64,000 nt of DNA from Laguncularia racemosa (taxonomy: Eukaryota; Streptophyta; Magnoliopsida; Myrtales; Combretaceae). The notes under the pieces are model-generated. The model searched no databases. It saw nothing but the letters and a program-made list of their open reading frames with translations, and was not told where the DNA came from. Every line of letters begins with the position of its first letter. Position 1 is the stretch's first letter. The position numbers and the translations under genes are program-made. Shown here piece after piece: positions 22,216 to 34,277 of this stretch. The DNA lies in NCBI GenBank assembly GCA_037954665.1, contig JBBMOL010000224.1:213112-277111 (forward strand), read 5' to 3'.

Positions 22216-23740
22216 GATATTAGTTCTTCGTTTTGCACCCATAAGATTTTACTTGAGAATGATTTCAACCCAGTGGTGCAACCTCAGAGGAGGTTAAACC
22301 CCAATATGCAGGAGGTTGTAAAGAAAGAGGTGATCAAACTCATGGATTCAGGGTTAATATATCCTATCTCTAACAGTTCTTGGGTCATCCCTATACAAGT
22401 GGTACCAAAGAAAGGAGGAATGACTGTGGTGCCCAATGAAAGAAATGAACTCATACCCATGAGAACTGTAACGGGATGGCGAATATGCATAGATTATAGA
22501 AGATTGAATGAGGCAACTCGCAAGGATCATTTCCCTCTTCCTTTTATAGACCAAATGCTGGAGTGGTTGGTAGGACATCTTATTACTATTTTTTAGATGG
22601 AATGTCAGGGTACTTCCAAATTCTAATCGCTCTTGAGGATCAGGAAAAGACCACATTCACTTGTCCTTATGGTACTTTCGCGTATAGGTGCATGCTTTTT
22701 AGGTTATGCAATGCACCAACGACTTTCCAACGGTGTATGCTAACGATTTTTAAGCACTTAGTGGAAGACATCATGGAGGTCTTTATGGTCGATTTCTCTG
22801 TATTTGGTGATTCTTTTGATGATTGTCTCATTAACTTGGAAAAAGTTTTGATTCAATGCGAAGAGACAAATCTAGTTTTAAGTTGGGAGAAATGTCACTT
22901 CATGGTGAAGAAGGGCATTGTTCTAAGGCATAAAATCTCTCATAGAGGAATCGAAGTAAATAGTGCAAAGGTGGATACAATTGCAAAACTTCCACTACCT
23001 TCTTCGATTAGAGCCATTCGAAGTTTCCTTAGGCATGCCGGTTTCTATAGAAGGATCATTAAAGATTTCTCTAAAATAGCTCATCCTCTAACATGGCTAT
23101 TAGAAAAGGACATGTCTTATGAATTCACCAGTGAATGCCTTCAAGCATTTAATATGCTTAAGGAAAAGTTAACCCAAGCATCTATCATGGTGGCTCCTGA
23201 TTGGGATCTTCCTTCGAATTAATGTATGACGTAAGTGATTTCGCTGTTGGAGTGGTTTTGGGACAAAGGAGGGATAAGCATTTTTAGCTTATTTACTATG
23301 CTAGTAAGACCCTCACAGGTGCCCAAGAGAACTACACCACGACCTAAAAGGAACTTCTTGCTGTAATTTTTGCTTTTGACAAGTTTCGGTCTTATTTAAT
23401 TTTGTCTAGGGTAATTGTTTACATTGACCATTCAATTCTCAGGTATTTGTTATCCAAGACAGATGCAAAACCGCGACTCATTCGGTGGATCTTGCTTCTA
23501 CAAGAATTCGATTTGGAAATTCGGGACAAAAAGGGAGTTGAAAACCTAGCTGCCGATCATCTATCTCGATTGGAGAACTCGAAATTGGAGAAAGTGAATG
23601 AAGAGGATATAGATGATACTTTTCCAAAGGAAGGACTCTATCAGATTAACAAGGTAAGTAACACCTCTAAACCTTGGTTTGCTGATTTTGCAAATTACCT
23701 TGTCTGTAAAGTACTCCCTAGTGACAAAACTTCTCAGTAA
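22216..23740 (+). pseudogene. Athila D reverse transcriptase and RNase H
   Basis: RT fingers and palm are clear: NSSWVIPIQVVPKKGG (22372), GWRICIDYRRLNEATRKDHF (22455), PYGTFAYRCMLFRLCNAP (22660). A frameshift lies at about 22563-22600. The catalytic motif normally FMDDF reads FMVDF at 22784-22792, removing one metal-binding Asp. Further frame changes near 23220 separate the RNase H remnant, which ends LAADHLSRLEN (about 23550-23580). Enzymatically dead as it stands. Confidence 0.9.
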
Positions 23741-24964
23741 AAGAAACGTTTCTTTGCTGAGTTAAAGCACTATTATTGGAAGAAACCATTTTTATTTCGT
23801 GTCTGTGCAGATCAAGTGATTAGACGATGTGTATCCAAGCAAGAAGGGTGGAAGATTTTAAAACACTGTCACACGGGGCCAACTGGCGATCATTATAGTG
23901 TGAATTAGATAGCCCACAAGATTTTAGAATAAAGATTTTATTGGCCAACTATATTCAAGGATTCCTTCAACTTTTTGAAGAGTTGTGACAGATGCCAACG
24001 AGTGGGGAGTATGTCAAAACGCAATGAAATGCCCCAAAATTTCATATTGGAGCGTGAGATCTTTGACGTGTGGGGGATTGATTTCATGGGACCCTTCCCC
24101 AATTCTTTCGGGAACAAGTATATACTCGTGGCAGTGGATTATGTGTCTAAATGGGTAGAGGCCCAATCTTTGCCCACTAATGATGCCAAAGTAGTGGTAA
24201 AGTTCTTAAAGAAACTTTTCTCTAGGTTTGGAACACCACGGGCTTTAATTAGTAATAGGGGAACACATTTTTGTAATGTGCAATTGAAGAAGGTACTGAA
24301 GCGATATGGGGTCACCCATAGATTAGCAACCCCCTATCACCTACAGACAAGTGGTCAAGTACAAGTTTCTAACCGTGAGCTTAAAAGGATTCTAGAGAAG
24401 ACAGTGGAGCATTACAGAAGGGATTGGTTGGGAAAATTGGACGACGCGTTGTAGGTTTATAGGACAGCCTTCAAAACTCCTTTAGGCACCACCCCATATC
24501 GACTAGTGTTTGGGAAAGCTTGCCATCTGCCAATGGAGTTAGAACATAGAGCTTTTTGGGCTTTGCGTACTCTCAACATGGACTTAGAAGCCGCTGGTAA
24601 GAAAAGAAAGTTTCAACTGAATGAACTTGATGAATGGCGTGCAATGGCTTATGATAACATGCGAGTTTATAAGGAGAGGATGAAGAGGTATCATGACATG
24701 TGGATTCATCATCGGAAACAATTCCGTGAGGGAGATCATGTTCTCTTATTCAATTCGTGGCTGAAGCTTTTCCCAGGTAAGTTGAGATCGAAGTGGTCCG
24801 GGCCGTTTAAGGTGATAAAAGTCTCCCCTCATGGAGCGGTAGAATTGGAACACCCAAGTGGACATACTTTCAAGGTAAATGGGCAACGATTGAAGCTATA
24901 TTTTGGGAATCAAGGGGAAAAAGAGGGCCAAGAGGAGTTTAGACTCCACCCTCTTGTGAATTAA
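23741..24964 (+). pseudogene. Athila D integrase
   Basis: The zinc-binding N-terminal remnant precedes CDRCQRVGSMSKRNEMP (23981). The core shows WGIDFMGPFPNSFGN (24070), ISNRGTHFCN (24247) where ISDRG is usual, and NRELKRILEK (24370) with the final Glu kept. The second catalytic Asp is therefore changed to Asn. A stop at 24452 and another at 24481 region divide it, and the C-terminal part (24506-24964, FGKACHLPMELEHRAFWAL) is open to its natural end. Confidence 0.9.
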
Positions 24965-25189
24965 TTAGGTGCAATCTCATTTCGTCGAGTAAACGACGTT
25001 AACCAAAAGCACTTGATGGAGGCAACCCATGCATTTCTTTAGGTAAGTTTTTCTTTCTTTAATCCATTCAATTATTCTCTATTATTTTTGGCATTAACTT
25101 GGCAGGAAATTCCGTCTTTTGTGGTTCTAATGCATGAAGGGAGAGTGAGGCATGCAAAAAGGAGGTAAGTTGAACATTTTACAATTTCA

Positions 25190-25960
25190 TGGAAATACAC
25201 GACCGTGTACACGGCCGTATATGAAAAAAAAATCCACAGAATGATACACGCCCATTGCACACAGTCGTGTACCATGGGTGTGTGTCTGGGAGAAACCACA
25301 TGGGCAACCACACGCTCGTGTAGTTGACCGTATATCTAAGTTTATTCAAAAAAAAAAAAAAAACGGACACATGGCCATGTAGCACGGCCGGTTCTTTTAT
25401 TTCGAAACCCTCCAATTTTTATTTTCATTTTCAACTATCCTCTCCATATCAATTCACTTCTTCTCCATCCTCTATTTCATACATTCTAGAATCCATTTTA
25501 GGAGATAAAGGTAAGATTTCTCCCTCGATTCTTCTTCAATATGCAAGTTTTCCTCCATTCGTTTTAGTTTTTTGGATTACATAGCACTTCATGCATGATT
25601 TCAAGAGTAATTTGAGTTTTCTCAAGGGGCTTTTGCATCTTTTGGTCAATTCTTTCCTAGTATTGATCTTTTCTCATGTTTTTTACTTATTTATATTAGG
25701 ATTTAAGATGTATTTTGCACAATTCCCATGTTTACCCTAAAACCTAGGTTTTATATTCTCATTTTGCGAATTTTTATGGAACATAGGTTGTTATTAGGTT
25801 ACATGGTGGGTGGTTATTAGCTTATTATCGATGATTTTCTGCAAAATGGGTTTTACACGGTCGTTTCCTTGGGTGTGTAGTTTTGAATGGTGGAGGGAAG
25901 TGTTTCTACGAAAGACACGCCCGTGCATGTCACAATACACGGGCGTGTGTTTAATTATTG
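25190..25960 (+). repeat. ACACGGNCGTGT dyads between pol and env-like ORF
   Basis: GC-rich dyads such as ACACGACCGTGT, TACACGGCCGTAT (25196-25220), CACGCCCGTG and ACACGGGCGTGT (25916-25950) recur irregularly in otherwise AT-rich DNA. Related ones lie in both LTRs. Decayed copies show CG-to-TG or CA changes. Confidence 0.75.
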
Positions 25961-26103
25961 GATTTTTTTTGCTCTTCTTCCTCTGATTTTAGTCCGTATT
26001 CCCTCATGCATGGCTAATCCTCATCATTATTACAACTTATTGTGCGATAGATGTAATAAGTTGTAATGGAAGTTATGAGCATTTTCTCTATTTTCTTGTT
26101 CAG

Positions 26104-27350
26104 ATGACTCGCACGAAGATAGTAGCACAAAAGAGAAAAAGATCAAACGAAGCAAGTAGTAATAGGAGAGCATCTCGTTATCTGGTTGGCTTGAGATAAG
26201 AGCACAAACTCATCTACGACAAGTTCAAACTTGAAAATTATTCGACCCAACGTCGTGATTGATTAGGAAGTATTAGAACATTTTGGTATTAGGGTGCATG
26301 TGAGAATCTTCTTCAAGATCAAGCCTGGCGAAATCTTCTTGCTATCTAGGAGAAGATTTATAAGGAGATCACACTCACTTTTATCTCTACTTTTACTATC
26401 CGGGATGGCATTAGTGTAGGGTTAGACAACGAGGTAGAATTTTTTGCCATAGGAGATTATTGGCGATATTTTATGACGGACATCATTGCGGCAATGGATC
26501 TTTATGATCCTCCTTTCCTCTAGTGCTAAGAATTCTACCAACTCCCTGTGTCATTTCCTCGGGGATTTTGACCCAAACGATTATTGGAGCAGGTTGGGTA
26601 GACTATCATATAATGCTTTTGCTACGAAGGGATCTTCCTTTAGTCAGCTATCTTAACGGGTACTGCACTAAATTTTTGCTCGCTCCACCATGGGTCGCAC
26701 AGATTCTGGGGGTGTGGTGAACGCCCGCGATGTGTTTCAGTTATGGAGCATGAATTCTCACACCAAGGTAAATCTAGAGGTATTTGCTGCATTTTGCATA
26801 CTCCTCCAATCTGAGGCTAGGAGTCTAGGTGTCTTCATAGGAGCATAGATAATGCGCATTTTGAGGAACTTAGAGTTATTTCCTATTCGAGAACCCGGTG
26901 ACTATGTGGGATAGTCAGTGTGCTTAACAGATGGGCCTATTATCAGCTGAGGGCATAGGGTTCCACAGCGGGATAAGGAAGCTAAATTAGAAGGAGATCC
27001 TATTCCTGAGGGGCAAAAGGAGGCTGAGATTTGAGAAGATGAACCTCAGGAACCAAGAGTAAGGAGGTCATCAGTTGAGCTTCTTCGAGAATTATCTACT
27101 AAGGTTCAATCTCTGCAGGAGGAGCAACAGAGGATGATGAAGAAATAGAACAGGTTAAAACGGTTCCTTCGGAACATTTTACCAAGCTGGGTGAGACGCT
27201 TGGGATAGACTTCGCGTCTTGTAGTTGTTTTAGCAATGAGGAAGTCCGGGTTTATCCATGTACATGGGTCTCAAGTTCTTCTCTTCGATGGGAAAAAGGC
27301 GGACATCGAAATGATTCAGACAATGGGGATAAAGATTGAAGGATAATTGT
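26104..27350 (+). pseudogene. Athila D putative env-like ORF, decayed
   Basis: Some Athila elements carry an extra ORF between pol and the 3' LTR, often called env-like. Here the ATG at 26104 opens a basic N-terminus (MTRTKIVAQKRKRSNEAS). The later pieces NLLAI…EKIYKEITLTFISTFTIRDG (about 26335-26405) resemble the Athila third-ORF family from memory. More than twenty stops or shifts follow. A pyrimidine tract plus CAG directly precedes the ATG, which would fit a 3' splice site. The function is not known; the env name is by position only. Confidence 0.55.
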
Positions 27351-29019
27351 TAGGACTTAACTATTTGAACCCTTTCTATGGAATTTCATTTATATTTTGT
27401 TTTTGCCAAAACTTTGTACTTAAACAGGGATAGATGATATTTCTGTAGGCTTTTATTGTTCTTTCTTTATGATTTTATCTTTTTCTTTTGGTTTTTGGTT
27501 TTTCATTACAGAGATTTTGTTAGATTGGTGGAGTACATGACTTTAGTTTCACATGTTTGGTATACTTTTCAAGGAATCATGGTCAGTGCGCATGAATGTT
27601 AATGATTTAAGTCACTTATGAAAAGTGGAAATGGAAACGCAATTCTGATTTTGATCCAGGGGAGTCCTGTTCTCTTTCACCTTTATTTCCATTTTCCTTC
27701 CTTGTTGTATAGTTCAATGAAGACATTGGGGACAATGTCTAACTCTAAGTGTGGGGGAGGGATCTGAGTAAAGGAAGTTATGTGAAATATAAGTGTTAAT
27801 GAATCAAAATTCAAAATTTTCCTCACTTAAGATGTATTTAATGAATTACTAATAATCAAGAATTGCTGAGATTTAGTTATATGATTTACTGAGATGAAAA
27901 GTCTTGGGAATTTTGAAAATTTTTACTCTTTTATCTTGTTTTATAACTACTTTTCTAGAATTACGAGTTGAAATCCAAGGGAAGAGAATTACTTGTTATT
28001 TAAGCATTTATTTCAAGAATTAGGAGTTGATTAAGGTCACTAGTAAGTTTAGTATGCTTTTTCTTTTACTATTAATGTGAATTTTGTAATTCTGAGTAAA
28101 GGAGTAGATAATGCTTGTAGCTTAGTGATCCCTTTTCGCAATTATTGGAATTGAGAACTTTGAAAAAAAAAAAAGTTCAGAAGTGGGTCTCATACACTCG
28201 AGTAATTAAGCCTGAGGGGTGCCCTTTTGAGGGAATAACATCTATTAACTTAGGTGATGAACTCGGGATCAATGGCTGAAAGCTCGCTACAAAGGTCGTG
28301 AGAAAAGTCCGAGAAAATTGAACTTAATTGAGCTGTAATTGAAATTAATTAATTGAGATGGTAGAGGTTCGAAGAGGTATCTTAAAACCTAGTAGCCTAA
28401 GATCGTCTGGTCTGTGACTTACTGACCAAGGAAACCATTTTAGTTTAAAGGTTAAAGAAAATAGATAGTTAACTTGACTTGAACAAGTAAATATGAGGGA
28501 TGCCCTCTATGCTGAGGGGATAACGTCTATTAACTTGAGTAATGAGCTCGGGATTATCGATTGAAAGTTCGCTACATGAGTCGGTTAACTAAGTAAAGTA
28601 CTTAATGGAAAATCTCCCAATCTTGTTTAAAAGAATTAAAGAAAAGGGAAATCCAGGAGATAAGTAGATACAATGTGCCTTTACTCTTTATTGCATTACT
28701 TATAGGAGTGGTTAAGAGGGAAGTATACTATACTTTACTGGTGTTGATCTTTATTCGGTTTCACTTTTGGGAATTTATGTTTAAATGATGAGAGTATTAG
28801 TTTAAGTCACTTGGATTAGTCTTGAGAATTCTGGTATTTGTATTTTGTAAACAACTAATGGTAAGATTGAGTAGAGATTGCATAGTATGGAGGTAGATCA
28901 TGAGAATCAATGATGTAAAAAGAAGTTCTTGATTGTTGAGTTAATGAAAATCTTATCCTTGGTTTTTCTTTGGCTTTATTTTGCTTGAGGACAAGCAAAC
29001 GCTTAAGTGTGGGGGAGAT
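27351..29019 (+). other. Athila D 3' untranslated region with polypurine tract
   Basis: No ORF. A repeated block near 28215-28320 and 28495-28580 shares GAGGG(G/A)TGCCCT…GATAACGTCTATTAACTTGAGTGATGAACTCGGGAT-like wording and GAAAGCTCGCTAC. This is a local duplication about 280 bp apart. The polypurine tract TGTGGGGGAGA (29009-29019) lies next to the 3' LTR; a similar GTGTGGGGGAGGG is at 27750-27762. Confidence 0.75.
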
Positions 29020-30483
29020 TGTTAAGTACAAATTAACACTTGTATTTCTGCTGAATTCTAGTGGTGTATGTAATAAATTGATGTTATTTTGAAGAGTTTT
29101 GATAATAAATTGATGTTATTTTCAGTTTCGGGATTGAGAACCACTATTTTGAGAGAAGATATCAACTTGGATTAAGATCGGATAAGAAAACACAAAGAAA
29201 AATGCTTTTTGGAAGGAATAGGGGAAGAGCGCGGTCGTGTGTCAAGGAAACACGCCCGCAAAAGCACATATGGTTGAAGGCATAGCCATGTGTTGAGCTT
29301 GGAAAATCCACAGAAGCACAAACGGTTGAGTATACGATTTAAGGCAAGGCTGTGTGTTGAGTTTTGAACATCCACAGAAGTATACATGGTTGAGTATACG
29401 GTCTGAGACACAACCGTGTGTTATTTGCGTAGGTTTTACTGACACTACTCAAAGGCATGGCCGTGTATAAGTTGTGTGTCGAGACCGTGTGCTTGAAAAA
29501 GTCAGCCGTTACAAGAGATTTTTGGGCTTATATGCTTATATGTATTCTCATTTTTTCTAGAATAGAGAGGAAGGTAGAGAGACACCTGAGGGAGATAGAA
29601 AAAACAAGGAAAAGAAGAAGAGGAAGAGATGGGGGAAGCTTATCTAAGGGAAAAGCAACACCAATTGATTCATCCTTCTCTTCCTAAAGGTTTTTGCACA
29701 CGGGTTTTTCATCTTCATTGATTTGTAACTTAAAAACTATGAGTGGCTAAATTATTTTATACCCGAACCTTATGAGCCCTGATTGTCATGTAACATTGGA
29801 TTGATTGCATAGTTAATGAATAGTGGAATTCTTTGAATTTATTCATGTTGTTCATTTAGTATTACTAATTTGATGTATGGCCAGCATTGAGTTTGCATTG
29901 ATTTCTTAAAAGTTGATTGGAAAATCTCTTGTTTGAATAGATCATGCATGAATAAAGGAATTCATATGTAATATAGGGCTAGAGAACATGAATTTTTCGT
30001 ATTAGGTTAAATTAGATAATTCGACCTAATGGAGGGTTCAAGAGTGTTAATGCAATTCTAATCTATTTTGATAAAAGATGGATCTTTATTAATGCGATTA
30101 GGGTTAGTATTAGATACTCCGCGGTTCAGAGATAACCATTGCTCATTAACTAATTTATTGAAAGGGTGAAGTTACATGACAATTAGAGGAGTAGTAAGGG
30201 TAGGGTATGCTCTTAATTATCAAATTTAGTAATCAAGTTATTGTGTTAGTTTTAATTGCTATAGGTTTTGTTAAGTGTTTTTTAATTTAATCTGAATCTC
30301 TCGAATTTGTGCGGTTAGATAGTTAGTTTAGAGTTATTATTGGTACTTGTTGATCCCTGAGGAAACGATACCCGAACACAATTCTATACTATTACAATCG
30401 ATAGGTGCACTAGCTTATTTGATCGCAATAGAGAGTTATAAAAAGGGATTTTTAAATTTGTGTGATTACGGTTAACACCAACA
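29020..30483 (+). repeat. Athila D 3' LTR
   Basis: Begins TGTTAAGTAC and ends CCAACA, giving matching inverted ends. It matches the 5' LTR with scattered changes and a deletion of about 30 bp near 30107. It carries the same dyad cluster (29228-29490). Confidence 0.9.
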
Positions 30484-30936
30484 GATAGGTAGGCACCCTT
30501 ATGGAGCAACTCTAAAAATTAAAAAAATATATATTTTCAAATTATTATTAGTATAATCATTATTTTTTTATATTTTCTTTCATGCTAATAAGAAAAAAAA
30601 AAGATATCATAAAATAAAAATATAATTCAAATTTTAGAAGGATAAGGTGGTAACTTTAGGATTTTAATAGGATTGCCCCCGAGTCAAGAATTTCTAGCTT
30701 TTCTTTTCTTGTTTTTTTCTTTTTAAGAAAAAGTTTTCATTGATTCGTGTTCAGGTTAGAATTAATCCACTTAATTAATTCTAACTTAACAATTGTTCCT
30801 AACTCTAGTTAAGTGGCGACTCTAAATAAATAATAAAAATTCCTAGTTCAAGTTAAGGATTTGTATTAGATGAGCATATGATATAATGTGAATCGAATTG
30901 GGAAAGTAATACGAAATTTTTAAATTAGACTTGACA
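30484..30936 (+). repeat. element C 5' LTR, second part
   Basis: Continues the LTR broken at 17948. Matching text is found in the solo LTR at about 60735-61152 and in the 3' LTR remnant at 45873-46153. It ends TTAGACTTGACA at 30936. Confidence 0.85.
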
Positions 30937-30960
30937 AGATGGGACTCCATTAGGGAGATT
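30937..30960 (+). other. element C primer-binding region (Tat/Ogre type)
   Basis: AGATGGGACTCCATTAGGGA follows the LTR end and resembles the TGGCGACTCCACTGGGGA primer region common in Tat/Ogre elements, with decay. The assignment rests on memory of that lineage. Confidence 0.55.
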
Positions 30961-31471
30961 TAGTGGGCTAGCCACCTACGCCTTCTAGAATCATAATTTA
31001 TTTTTAGATATCTTTAGTTAGCTTTCCTTTTGTAAAATATTGTTTGTGCTAATGTTTGAATTTCCTCATGATCGAGGGATTTAATAAATTTTTTTATTGA
31101 GTTTTGATGCATATCATTATGTAATTAGATGCGGTTAGACCCAAGCCAATTAGGACCCTAGGATGGGGAGCCAGTGTAAGTTTCAAGTGAAGTGAAATAA
31201 TCATCACTCGGGGCCGATTAGGTTACCCTACCCAATACTTCGATATAGCTCAAGATCCATTTCTTCAAAAATGTGAGAGGCCATAGAGCTTGGAAACCTT
31301 TAGAACCTACCTCTTTGCATACATGAAATCATGGACCAACAAATAATTAACAATGTAATATCTTTCTCCTTTTTACACTTTAGAGTTTGGATGCAATTTC
31401 CTTTTTTGTAAACATTTCTTGTAAGATATTTGTTTATAATTGGAATTTTTCATTTATTGTAATTCTACTAG

Positions 31472-32530
31472 ATGGCTAGCATTGTAATTGACCGCCTTCT
31501 TCATAAAGAGATTCGTGTTTGCAAGCCTCTAGATCTTAAGCTGGTACTGGACCATTGGCTTGCCCTATACAACCCTAAAGTGCAAATCTTCATCCAGAGC
31601 AAAATAGGGCCCATCCTTTCACTGATGAAAATGGATGTCAACCTACCTTTAATTTAGGTTGTATTATACTTTTGGGAAACTAAGCCCATGGCTTTCTTTA
31701 TCGAGCTACTCAAGATTACCCCAACCATAGAAGAGTATACTCAGCTTCTACTGGCCCCTCCACTTTCTAATGGGGTATATGTGCTAGATTTAGAGGCTGG
31801 ACCAACCAGTATATTTAGCAAACTTTTGGGAATTCGTAGAGCAGGGAGCATTGGAAAATAACAATGGGTATTGTCTTCAAATGAATGAATTAGAAGCTTA
31901 GTTTGTAGCATGATGCGATGATGGAAGCAAGAAGGATATCTTATGTGGGGACCCTAAAAATTACAGACCAAGATGAGTTTATGCTTTCATCTTAACAGCA
32001 TTTGCAACTACCTTTTTTCCTATTGGGATCTTCTACATTCATTATAGGGTTGCAAAACTGGTATCTCAATTCTTGGAAGGGAAGTTTTACATCCTGACCC
32101 TATTAGCTAAGAAAATATGAAATCTAAATTTCGTAAAGAAGAAGGGTCATGGAATCCTCCGCTCAAACATTAACCTTATTTTGATCTGGCTCATGAGCTA
32201 TCTTAAATGTTTTGGACTGAACATGGTTAGAAAATCATTAGCCCAATAGGTAGACCTCATAGATTCATGTGAAGAAAGGATGAAGTTGTCGGACAATCTT
32301 CCTAACCATAGTTGGGTAGAAGTGCTCAAAGGTTTTAGTGCTGAAGATATTCTGTAGACTACTAGACGGAGCTGTTATAATAAGGTTATTCTAATGTGCA
32401 AAAACTTTCAAGTCGTTCCATTGATTGGGCTTAATTGGTTCATGTGCTATCATCCAAATTCAATGGCCCATCAGTTTGGCACCATCCAAGATATGGTTTA
32501 TAGGCCATCATTGGAAAGGCCATCATAGCA
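31472..32530 (+). pseudogene. element C N-terminal ORF (Tat ORF1-like)
   Basis: The ATG at 31472 opens 61 codons (MASIVIDRLLHKEIRVCKPL), then the frame goes on through stops with FWETKPMAFFIELLKITPTIEEY (about 31670-31740). This 'FWDP…LTPTLEEY' phrase marks the extra N-terminal domain found before gag in many Tat elements; its function is unknown. Later pieces up to about 32530 include LIWLMSYLKCFGLNMV-like hydrophobic text. Decayed. Confidence 0.55.
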
Positions 32531-32767
32531 TTTCTTTCTCATGTTTCCAATAAAAACATTGAACTCTAAAGTTTGCAATATTAATAAAATTTCAGTATTA
32601 TTACATCATTAATTAAGTGTTGGTTCTTTTGCATCTGTATGTGATACATGCAACATATCCACTCATAAACATACATTTACTAAATAAATGCTTACCAGGT
32701 ATCAAAGATAGCTTCTAAATTACTAAACCTTCTGAGGAGTCTAATTAACACCCGCTCTAAGACTAAA

Positions 32768-33880
32768 ATGGCTAGTAGTGGCAACAATAATGGCAATGAC
32801 CATGTCCACAATGGTAACAACAATAGCACTAACACCTTCCTTAATCCAAGGATCATATCATTGGAATAAACAGTTTAACAATTGATCACGCAAGTCCATT
32901 TCTTGATTGAGAGCATTAGCCTCCTTCGTACTGCCCAGCCTACTCAAGAGGAACATTCAAGGGCTTAAAAAGGAAAGGCGGTAGAAACCCAACCACTAGA
33001 ATACGAAGAAATCAACTCTTGACTCAATCCCACATTTAAGTAAGAACTAAAAACAACGATCAACATTGGGCCAACTTTGAATGACGTAAAGGGGGAAATG
33101 GAAGATAGGCAAAAAGAAATAGAGAAGAAACTCTTCCAGCAATTGGTTGACAAGATAAAGACTTTGGAGTGTCTTAACAGTTATGATCAAACCAACATCA
33201 TAAACCTATTGGTATATGGGGTAGATGCTTATCCAAAAAAATTTAAGGTACCAGAATTTGAAAAATATAATGGTATTGATTGTCCTAAGATACACATAAG
33301 GCTATATGTGCGGAACATGAGAAAATACACACAATGTGACCAACTCATGGTCCAAACCTTCCAGGACAGTCTCACAAGCCATACTTTAATATGGTATACA
33401 TAATTAGATCTTAACTAAGTGAACACATGGGATAAATTAGCCCATGCGTTTTATGAGTAATATAAATTCAACATCAAAGTCACCCCTTCAATGTTAGATT
33501 TAGGGAGCCTTTGGAAGAGGCACAATGAATCCTTCAAAGAATATGCCCAGCATTGGAGGGCTCAAGTCGCTAGGGTTTCCACTCTAATCTTAGAGAAGGA
33601 GTTAACTTTCAACTTCATTAATACACTAGAGAAGACTTATTTCATACATCTAGTGGGACAGACTTCATTTAGTTTCGCTGAATTAGTGGTGGCGGGATGC
33701 AGTATAGAGAATGCCATTACATCCGGAAAACTCTAAACTATTGACTCTTCTAGAATAGCATTATCCCCAAGATCTATGGGGAATAATAAAGGTAAAGAGG
33801 CCACGGTTAGTATGGTTAACTCAAGTAGGAGTGGTAGATTGGGGTCTCACATAACTTTCAAACAATAAATAGCCTTACCT
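32768..33880 (+). pseudogene. element C gag
   Basis: Starts at ATG 32768 with an Asn-rich tract (MASSGNNNGNDH). A coiled-coil-like piece (33077-33180) leads to the Tat gag core: KFKVPEFEKYNGIDCPKIH (about 33241-33300), VQTFQDSLTSHTLIWY (33352), SFKEYAQHWRAQVARV (33534) and VVAGCSIENAITSGKL (33690). Stops occur at 33401, 33416, 33458 and 33734, plus earlier ones at about 32867-33045. The core matches the Tat group well. Confidence 0.85.
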
Positions 33881-34277
33881 AGAAATCGTTGGTGAATCAA
33901 ACCCAAGTTAGAAGAGCTCCAAGACAGTTCACTCCAATCCCTATCTCGCTCAGCCAGGTTTTCACTCGGTTACGAATAGATGATCTGATCAGCATTGAGA
34001 TCCCCAATGATCGATACAAGCCAAGGAATTTTGACACCAGCTTCAAATGTGAATATCATATGGGGTAGGAAGGACACTCCACTCATAAGTGTTGGAGACT
34101 TCGGAACAAAATCCAAGACTTAATCGATGCAGGAATATTATAGTTAGATTTCATCAATGCACCAACACTGAACATCAACAACAATCTACTACCCAATCAC
34201 AAGCCTATAATCAGCATGATCACATTTGAAAGGCCAGAACCCAGACTAAAAGAGCCCTCTACCCCAACAAAACAACA

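Larger units (their letters stand above)
17949..30483 (+). mobile_element. Athila-type Ty3/gypsy retrotransposon D, both LTRs present
   Basis: 12.5-kb element with two long LTRs (17949-19429 and 29020-30483), the Athila-type primer site, gag, protease, RT, RNase H, integrase, an env-like ORF after pol and a polypurine tract. It is inserted in C's 5' LTR. The flanks GATAA (17944-17948) and GATAG (30484-30488) fit a 5-bp target duplication with one change, although the first three bases of the 5' LTR (TGT) seem lost. Stops and frameshifts occur in every ORF, so it is not autonomous. Confidence 0.9.
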
